In this document: positions 59,277-64,000 of the stretch, in pieces
Numbering within the stretch: position 1 is the first letter of the stretch
Layout of the letters: every line of letters begins with the position of its first letter
Origin: Cellulosimicrobium funkei
GTDB taxonomy: Bacteria > Actinomycetota > Actinomycetes > Actinomycetales > Cellulomonadaceae
Assembly (NCBI RefSeq): GCF_004519295.1
Contig: NZ_SOZH01000001.1
Span: 310,001 to 374,000, forward strand
DNA: 64,000 bases
Direction: 5' to 3'
Made by a program: the position numbers and the translations under genes
Notes under the pieces: generated by a model
Databases searched by the model: none
The model's input: only the letters and a program-made list of their open reading frames with translations
What the model was told of the DNA's origin: nothing

Positions 59277-59777
59277 TCAGGCCCCCGCGCGGCTCGTCTC
59301 GCCGCGGAGCGTGTCGATGTGCGCCTGCAGGCGCTCGAGCGCGACGGCCACGCCCTCGCCCGCGTCGTGCGCGAGGTCGGTCACGTAGCGGAGCTGGGCG
59401 GACGCCGCGTCGAGCGCGACCTGGGCGTCGGCGAGCGCGACGGCGGCGCGACCGTCGGCCGCCTCGTCGTCGTCGGTCGCGCGCTCGAGCGCGGAGCGCG
59501 CCTCGTCCGTCGCGGCCTCGACCGACTCGACGGCGTCGAGCACGTCGTTGCGGAGCACGGGGTGCAGGGCGGGGAGCTGGGCGTGCACGCGGTCGAGGTC
59601 GTTCCCGATCGTCTCCGTCTGGACCTGCGCGTCGGCGATGAGCTGCTGGACCTCGGCGGCGCTCGCCGTCGAGCACATCGGCAGCATCATGGACAGCGCG
59701 AGCAGGCTCGCCGCGGCGAACCGGGCAGACGTGCGCGTGCGCTGCGGCGTCGTGGGCTCGCTCGTCCTCGCTGACAT
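59277..59777 (-). CDS. Secreted coiled-coil protein of unknown function
   Basis: The 166-residue product has a signal peptide (TSARFAAASLLALSMMLPMC then STASAA; cleavage after about residue 41) and a mature region of about 125 residues that is almost all helix: repeated DAVESVEAATDEARSALERA-type heptads. No enzymatic motif is present. ATG 59777 has GGGAG about 12 bases upstream. Confidence 0.65.
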   Translation of the reverse strand: MSARTSEPTTPQRTRTSARFAAASLLALSMMLPMCSTASAAEVQQLIADAQVQTETIGNDLDRVHAQLPALHPVLRNDVLDAVESVEAATDEARSALERATDDDEAADGRAAVALADAQVALDAASAQLRYVTDLAHDAGEGVAVALERLQAHIDTLRGETSRAGA

Positions 59778-59870
59778 GGCGACAAGTCTCCCGGGCGAAC
59801 CTGAGAAGCACCAGGGAATCGAGGGCGAATTCATGGAGATTTCGCACACAGCGCACGCAGGAGGCGTGGT

Positions 59871-59902
59871 CCGGCGGCCCGGACCGGGTTCCGGGCCGCC
59901 GG
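59871..59902. terminator. Hairpin downstream of the metal ABC operon
   Basis: CCGGCGGCCCGGA and TCCGGGCCGCCGG form a perfect 13-bp stem with a six-base loop, nine bp beyond the stop of the permease gene at 59912. Confidence 0.75.
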
Positions 59903-59911
59903 AGCGGACGG

Positions 59912-60784
59912 TCAGACGCGCGCGAGCCGACGGCGTCGGGCCGCCGCGACCCGCGTCCCGACGAGCCCGTGCCGCGGGCTGAACAGGTACGCGAGCGCGA
60001 ACGCCACGCCCAGCGCGACGACGACCGTCCCGCCCGACGCCGTGTCGAGGTAGTAGCTGACGTAGATGCCCACGACCCCGCACACCGCCGCGACGAGCGG
60101 CGAGATCCACAGCATCCGCGAGAAGCGGTCGGTGAGGAGGTACGCCGTCGCGCCGGGCGTGATGAGCAGGGCGACGACGAGGACCACGCCGACGGCCTGG
60201 AGCGCGACGACGACCGTCAGCGCGAGCAGGCCGAGCAGCAGCGCGCCGAGCCGTCGGGGCGAGAGCCCGATCGCGTGCGCGTGCGTCGGGTCGAACGCGT
60301 AGAGCGTGAGGTCGCGCCGCTTGAGCACGACGACCGCGAGCGTCACCGCGCCGAGCGCGAGCACCTGGAGCAGGTCCGCGCGCGAGACCCCGAGCAGGTT
60401 GCCGAACAGGATGTGGTTGAGGTCCGTCTGGCTCGGCGTCACGGAGATGAGGACGAGGCCGAGCGCGAACAGCGTCGTGAACACGACCCCGATCGCGGCG
60501 TCCTCCTTGACGCGGGACGTGTCGCGCACCGCGCCGATGAGCAGCACCGCGAGCAGCCCGAAGACGAGCGCGCCGAGCGCGAACGGCGCCCCCACCACGT
60601 ACGCGAGCACGACGCCGGGCAGCACGGCGTGCGAGACGGCGTCTCCCATGAGGGACCAGCCCACGAGCACGAGCCAGCACGACAGCACACCGCACACGAT
60701 CCCGGCGGTCACCGTGACGGCGAGCGCGGTGCGCAGGAACTCGAACGACAGGGGCTCCAGGAGGGTGGCGAGGAGGTCGGTCAC
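59912..60784 (-). CDS. Metal ABC transporter permease (ZnuB/MntB type)
   Basis: The 290-residue membrane protein has about eight helices and family motifs including VGWSLMGDAVSHAVLPGVVL (about residues 41-60), VRDTSRVKEDAAIGVVFTTL and ALQAVGVVLVVALLITPGAT. GTG 60784 overlaps the ATPase stop (GTGA). It imports Mn, Zn or Fe together with the ATPase and binding protein encoded upstream. Confidence 0.92.
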   Translation of the reverse strand: MTDLLATLLEPLSFEFLRTALAVTVTAGIVCGVLSCWLVLVGWSLMGDAVSHAVLPGVVLAYVVGAPFALGALVFGLLAVLLIGAVRDTSRVKEDAAIGVVFTTLFALGLVLISVTPSQTDLNHILFGNLLGVSRADLLQVLALGAVTLAVVVLKRRDLTLYAFDPTHAHAIGLSPRRLGALLLGLLALTVVVALQAVGVVLVVALLITPGATAYLLTDRFSRMLWISPLVAAVCGVVGIYVSYYLDTASGGTVVVALGVAFALAYLFSPRHGLVGTRVAAARRRRLARV

Positions 60785-61545
60785 GGGGCCACCTCCACGC
60801 CGAACGCGAGCGCGAGGTTCTCGGGCCGCAGCACCTCCGCGGGCGTCGAGTGCAGCAGGACGCGGCGGTGGAGCAGCACCGCCTCGTCGGCGAGCTCGGG
60901 CAGCGCGTGCAGGTCGTGGGTCGAGACGAGGACGGTCGCCCCGCCGGTCGCGAGCTCGCGCAGCAGCGTGGTGATGGTCGCCTCCGTGCGCTTGTCCACG
61001 CCGGCGAACGGCTCGTCGAGCAGGAGGATCGTCGCGCCCTGCGCGAGCCCCCGGGCGACGAACGCGCGCTTGCGCTGCCCGCCCGAGAGCGCGCCGATCT
61101 GCCGGTCGGCCAGGTCGGTGAGCTCGACGCGCGCGAGCGCGTGCTCGACCGCCTCCCGGTCCGCGGGCCGCGTGCGCCGCGTGAAGCCCTGGTAGCCGTA
61201 CCGGCCCGTCATGACGACGTCGCGCACGCTCAGCGGGAACGCCCAGTCGACGTCCTCGCTCTGCGGCACGTACCCCACCGCCTGGGCGCGCCGGGCGCGC
61301 GCGGGGGGTGCGCCGTCGACCAGGACGGTGCCGCGGTCCGGCCGGACCATGCCCATGACCGCCTTGAACAGCGTCGACTTGCCCGAGCCGTTCATGCCGA
61401 CGAGCCCGCACACCGTCCCGCGCCCGCTCGACGCCCCGAGCGTGAGCGTCGCGCCGTCGAGCGCGAGGACGTCGCCGTAGTGGACGGTGAGGTCGCGCAC
61501 GTCGATCGCGGGCGTGCCCGACGGCGCCCGCCCGCCCGCGCTCAC
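60781..61545 (-). CDS. Metal ABC transporter ATP-binding protein
   Basis: The 254-residue ATPase has Walker A GMNGSGKST (about residues 49-57), the signature LSGGQRKRAFVARGL, Walker B ILLLDEPFAGVD and STHDLHA. GTG 61545 overlaps the stop of the binding-protein gene. Confidence 0.94.
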   Translation of the reverse strand: MSAGGRAPSGTPAIDVRDLTVHYGDVLALDGATLTLGASSGRGTVCGLVGMNGSGKSTLFKAVMGMVRPDRGTVLVDGAPPARARRAQAVGYVPQSEDVDWAFPLSVRDVVMTGRYGYQGFTRRTRPADREAVEHALARVELTDLADRQIGALSGGQRKRAFVARGLAQGATILLLDEPFAGVDKRTEATITTLLRELATGGATVLVSTHDLHALPELADEAVLLHRRVLLHSTPAEVLRPENLALAFGVEVAP

Positions 61546-62510
61546 GCGTCACCGCCCGCGGTGGTGCCGGTGAGGCCCGCGACGATGGTCTCGGTGTCGT
61601 GGCGCAGGAGGTCGAGATAGGTCGGCACGGGTCCGTCGGGCGCCGAGAGGGAGTCGACGTAGAGCGTCCCGCCGAACGCCGCGCCGGACTCGCGCGCGAC
61701 CTGCTGCATCGCGTCGTCGGAGACGGTGGACTCGCAGAACACGGCCGGGACGTCGTGCTGCTCGACGAACTCGATGGCGCCGACGACCGACTGCGGCGTC
61801 GCCTGCTGCTCGGCGTTGACCGCCCACAGGTACTTCTCCGCGAGCCCGGCGTCGCGCGCGAGGTACGGGAACGCGCCCTCGCACGTGACCAGCGCGCGGT
61901 GGCCCTCGGGCAGCGCGTCGAGCGCCGTCGTGAGCTCGTCGTGCACGGCGGCGAGCTCGGCGGAATAGGCGGCGGCGTTCGCCGCGTAGTCGTCGGCGTG
62001 GGCCGGGTCGAGCTCCGCGAACGCGTCGGCCATGTTCTGCACGTAGACCTGCGCGTTCACGGGCGACATCCAGGCGTGCGGGTTCTCCTTGCCCTGGTAC
62101 TCCTCGGCGGTGTCGTCGCCGAGCGCGATGGGCTCGACGCCCTCGCTCACGACGACGTGCGGCACGTCGAGCCCGTCGACGAACCGCCCGAACCACGCCT
62201 CGAGCCCCATGCCGTTGTCGAGGATGAGGTCGGCGTCCGCCGCCTTGCGGACGTCGCCGGGCGTCGGCTCGTAGCCGTGGATCTCCGCCCCGACCTTCGT
62301 GATCGACTCGACGCGCAGGTGGTCGCCCGCCACGTTCTCCGCCATGTCGGCGAGCACGGTGAACGTCGTGAGCACGACGGGCCGGCCGTCGTCGGGCGGG
62401 GTCGCCCCCGCGTCCGTGGCGCTCGAGCAGCCGCTCAGCGTCGCTGCGGCGAGCACCGCGACGGCTGCGGCAGCGCGGGATGCGGACCTCCGCGTCAAAA
62501 AGTTCGGCAT
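61542..62510 (-). CDS. Metal ABC transporter substrate-binding lipoprotein (ZnuA/MntA type)
   Basis: The 322-residue lipoprotein has a lipobox (LSGCSS, Cys near residue 28) and a cluster A-I metal-binding fold: TVLADMAENVAGDHLRVESI, VGAEIHGYEPTPGDVRKAAD with a metal His, GKENPHAWMSPVNAQVYVQN with the second His, and later Glu/Asp. It lacks the long His-rich loop common in zinc binders, so Mn or Fe is more likely. ATG 62510 has no Shine-Dalgarno; it begins about seven bases after the -10 box, so the mRNA may be leaderless. Confidence 0.9.
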   Translation of the reverse strand: MPNFLTRRSASRAAAAVAVLAAATLSGCSSATDAGATPPDDGRPVVLTTFTVLADMAENVAGDHLRVESITKVGAEIHGYEPTPGDVRKAADADLILDNGMGLEAWFGRFVDGLDVPHVVVSEGVEPIALGDDTAEEYQGKENPHAWMSPVNAQVYVQNMADAFAELDPAHADDYAANAAAYSAELAAVHDELTTALDALPEGHRALVTCEGAFPYLARDAGLAEKYLWAVNAEQQATPQSVVGAIEFVEQHDVPAVFCESTVSDDAMQQVARESGAAFGGTLYVDSLSAPDGPVPTYLDLLRHDTETIVAGLTGTTAGGDA

Positions 62511-62546
62511 ACCGAAAAATCTAGTCGTCACGTCGGCCGCACGCAA
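62503..62546 (-). promoter_or_regulatory. Leaderless promoter and operator of the metal ABC operon
   Basis: On the minus strand TTGCGT (62546-62541) and TAGATT (62523-62518) are separated by 17 bp, and the ATG (62510) starts seven bases after the -10. The inverted repeat TTCGG-CATA-CCGAA (62503-62516) overlaps the start codon. A repressor there would block both transcription and translation. A DtxR/MntR-type regulator is the likely class (inference). Confidence 0.7.
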
Positions 62547-62567
62547 CGCCGCTTCCACCCCGGTCAG

Positions 62568-62681
62568 CCGAGGTAGAGCCCAGGTCCCGCGAGGTAGAGC
62601 CCAGGTCCCGCGAGGTAGAGCCCAGGTTCAGCGAGGGAAGAGACCAGGGCTCTACCTCGGCAGACCAGAGCTCTACCTCGG
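62568..62681. repeat. 21-bp direct and inverted repeats downstream of IclR
   Basis: GAGGTAGAGCCCAGGTCCCGC occurs at 62570-62590 and 62591-62611, with a diverged third copy at 62612-62632. Inverted copies of the core follow at 62647-62660 (GGGCTCTACCTCGG) and 62668-62681. The IclR stop codon TAG (62673-62675) lies inside the last one. The direct and inverted copies can pair, giving a multi-hairpin terminator. Confidence 0.8.
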
Positions 62682-63491
62682 CGCGGACGGGGCGGACGGG
62701 GCGGGCGGGCTCGCCGGGCGGGTCGGGGTGGCGCGGGCGCCCAGGCGGCGGCTCACCTCGGCGGCGGCGCGCCCGACGGCGGCGGCGAGCTCCGCGCGGC
62801 GGGCGGGCGGGGCGTCGTCGGACCAGAAGGTGAGGGCGATGCCGGCGACGGGGAGCCCGGTGTGGTCGACGGCCGCGTGCGCGACGGACGCGAGGCCCGG
62901 GGTGACCTCGCCGTCCTCCTCGGCCCAGCCGCGCCGTCGGACGCCGCGCAGCACCTCGCGCAGGGCGCCGAGGGTCTGCGGCCCGACGCCGGTGCGGTCG
63001 GCGAACGCCGCAGCGCCGGGGAAGAGGGCGCGGACCTGGGCCGCGGGGAGGCCGGCGAGGACGGCGCGCCCGCTCGCGGTGAGGTGCGCGGGGAGGCGCA
63101 CGTCGACGTCGGTCACGAGCGTGGGGCGGCGCGGCGCGCGCTGCTCGACGAGGTAGAGGACCTCGCGCCCGTTGAGCACGGCGAGGTGCGCGCTCTCGCC
63201 CGTCGACTCGACGAGGCGCGCGACGACGGGCCGCGCGAGCCGCGCGAGGGGCGCCTGCCGCGCGTACGCCGACCCGAGCGCGAGCGACGCCGTCCCGAGC
63301 CCGTAGCGGTGCTCCTCGGGGAGGTGGGTCACGAACCCCTCGTCGACGAGGACGGACAGCAGGTGGTAGACGGTCGAGCGGGGCAGCCCGAGGCCCTGCG
63401 CGACGGCGGCCGCGGGCGACGGGCCCGCCTGCGCGGCGAGGAACGTGAGCACGCGCACGGCCTGGCGCGCGGCGGGGACGTCGCTCGGCAT
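62673..63491 (-). CDS. IclR family transcriptional regulator
   Basis: The 272-residue regulator has an N-terminal winged helix (QAVRVLTFLAAQAGPSPAAA, then VAQGLGLPRSTVYHLLSVLV, about residues 10-52) and a C-terminal IclR ligand-binding domain (LNGREVLYLVEQRAPRRPTL). The last 30 residues are Pro/Ala-rich. ATG 63491. It is divergent from an AraC-type gene with 34 bp between them, which holds a 7-bp inverted repeat. Confidence 0.92.
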   Translation of the reverse strand: MPSDVPAARQAVRVLTFLAAQAGPSPAAAVAQGLGLPRSTVYHLLSVLVDEGFVTHLPEEHRYGLGTASLALGSAYARQAPLARLARPVVARLVESTGESAHLAVLNGREVLYLVEQRAPRRPTLVTDVDVRLPAHLTASGRAVLAGLPAAQVRALFPGAAAFADRTGVGPQTLGALREVLRGVRRRGWAEEDGEVTPGLASVAHAAVDHTGLPVAGIALTFWSDDAPPARRAELAAAVGRAAAEVSRRLGARATPTRPASPPAPSAPSAPR

Positions 63492-63495
63492 GGAG

Positions 63496-63514
63496 GCCAC
63501 GGTAGGCCCGTGGC
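63496..63514. promoter_or_regulatory. Inverted repeat between divergent IclR and AraC genes
   Basis: GCCACGG and CCGTGGC, separated by TAGGC, occupy most of the 34-bp gap. A regulator bound here would face both starts. Confidence 0.5.
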
Positions 63515-63525
63515 ACGATCGACGC

Positions 63526-64000
63526 GTGACGACGACGCCCGACGACCAGCGCCTGCGCGACCTCGCGCGCCTGCGACGCGTGCGCGACCGGATCGACCGC
63601 GAGTATGCGCAGCCGCTCGACGTCACGGCGCTCGCGGCCGGCGTGCACGTGTCGGCCGGGCACCTCAGCCGCGAGTTCAAGGCGGCGTACGGGGAGTCGG
63701 TGTACGCGTACCTCATGACGCGGCGGATCGAGCGCGCCAAGGCGCTGCTGCGTCGCGGCGACCTGAGCGTCACGGACGTGTGCTTCGCGGTGGGGTGCTC
63801 GTCCCTGGGGACGTTCAGCACGCGCTTCACCGAGCTCGTCGGCGTGCCGCCGAGCGTGTACCGACGGCGCGCGGCCGAGTCCGACGCCGGGTCCCCGGCT
63901 CCCGCGGAGTCGCGGACGGCCGCGGCGGCGGCACCGGGCACCGCGCACGGTGCTGCACCGGGCACCGCGTCGGGCGCCGCGTCCGCCGCCGAGGCGGGCG
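63526..64000 (+). CDS. AraC family transcriptional regulator (3' end cut)
   Basis: GTG 63526 opens a frame that runs to the window edge without a stop; 158 codons are visible. The N-terminal half is an AraC two-HTH domain: DVTALAAGVHVSAGHLSREF, then KAAYGESVYAYLMTRRIERA, and SVTDVCFAVGCSSLGTFSTR with FTELVGVPPSVYRRRAA. After residue 117 it becomes Ala/Pro/Ser/Gly-rich. It starts 34 bp from the divergent IclR gene. Confidence 0.88.
   Translation, partial: MTTTPDDQRLRDLARLRRVRDRIDREYAQPLDVTALAAGVHVSAGHLSREFKAAYGESVYAYLMTRRIERAKALLRRGDLSVTDVCFAVGCSSLGTFSTRFTELVGVPPSVYRRRAAESDAGSPAPAESRTAAAAAPGTAHGAAPGTASGAASAAEAG

Noticed and set aside
62568-62681. Considered as a CRISPR-like array
   Set aside because: Units are adjacent without spacers, some copies are inverted and no cas gene is present.
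1-64000. tRNA, rRNA, insertion sequence and prophage genes
   Set aside because: None were seen: no transposase, integrase or cloverleaf-like region was noticed. Short tRNA-like structures cannot be fully excluded by eye.

Overview
The window is about 74% GC, with short intergenic gaps, many GTG starts and many 4-nt ATGA/GTGA overlaps. The gene content is that of a saprophytic actinobacterium. A GH87 alpha-1,3-glucanase, an ABC sugar importer without its own ATPase, WYL/IclR/AraC regulators and HrpA suggest Micrococcales near Cellulosimicrobium or Cellulomonas. The genus is an inference from content only. No rRNA, tRNA, insertion sequence, prophage or CRISPR array was seen.

Layout: 1-9.9 kb holds a two-component system (cut at the left edge), membrane proteins, a MerR regulator with a flanking aldo/keto reductase and two near-identical operators, a YeiH-type exporter behind a possible Cys-containing leader peptide, an App1-like protein and a PPOX-fold protein. 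9.9-13.3 kb is one large secreted GH87 glucanase. 13.9-21.4 kb holds a molybdopterin/flavin oxidoreductase pair, a TetR/glycosyltransferase/acetyltransferase module, L-serine dehydratase, 3-methyladenine glycosylase and a regulator/membrane-protein pair. 21.6-31.5 kb has a TPR-AAA ATPase with a TPR membrane protein, a very long Leu/Gly heptad-repeat membrane protein, a lipoprotein and an ABC exporter. 31.6-33.8 kb holds PspC, macro-domain and ketosynthase genes.

34.0-45.6 kb is the most coherent and interesting block. It has a divergent amidohydrolase, a SIS-domain sugar-phosphate isomerase/deaminase, a carbohydrate ABC importer (binding protein plus two permeases), two PfkB kinases, a DeoR repressor, a GH4 glycosidase, a GatY/KbaY-type aldolase and a secreted GH114 endo-alpha-1,4-polygalactosaminidase. 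Together they spell a proposed route for poly-galactosamine: extracellular cleavage, import of oligomers, intracellular hydrolysis, phosphorylation, deamination/isomerisation to tagatose-6-phosphate, a second phosphorylation and aldol cleavage. A nearly identical 22-bp sequence sits in both divergent promoter regions of the block and is the likely DeoR operator.

45.6-64 kb holds the large DEAH helicase HrpA, a WYL regulator facing an epoxide hydrolase, a siderophore-interacting flavoprotein, a Phd/VapC toxin-antitoxin pair with an operator palindrome, an epimerase, a luciferase-like oxidoreductase, a PAP2-diacylglycerol kinase fusion, a metal ABC importer with an apparently leaderless promoter, and IclR and AraC regulators (the latter cut by the right edge).
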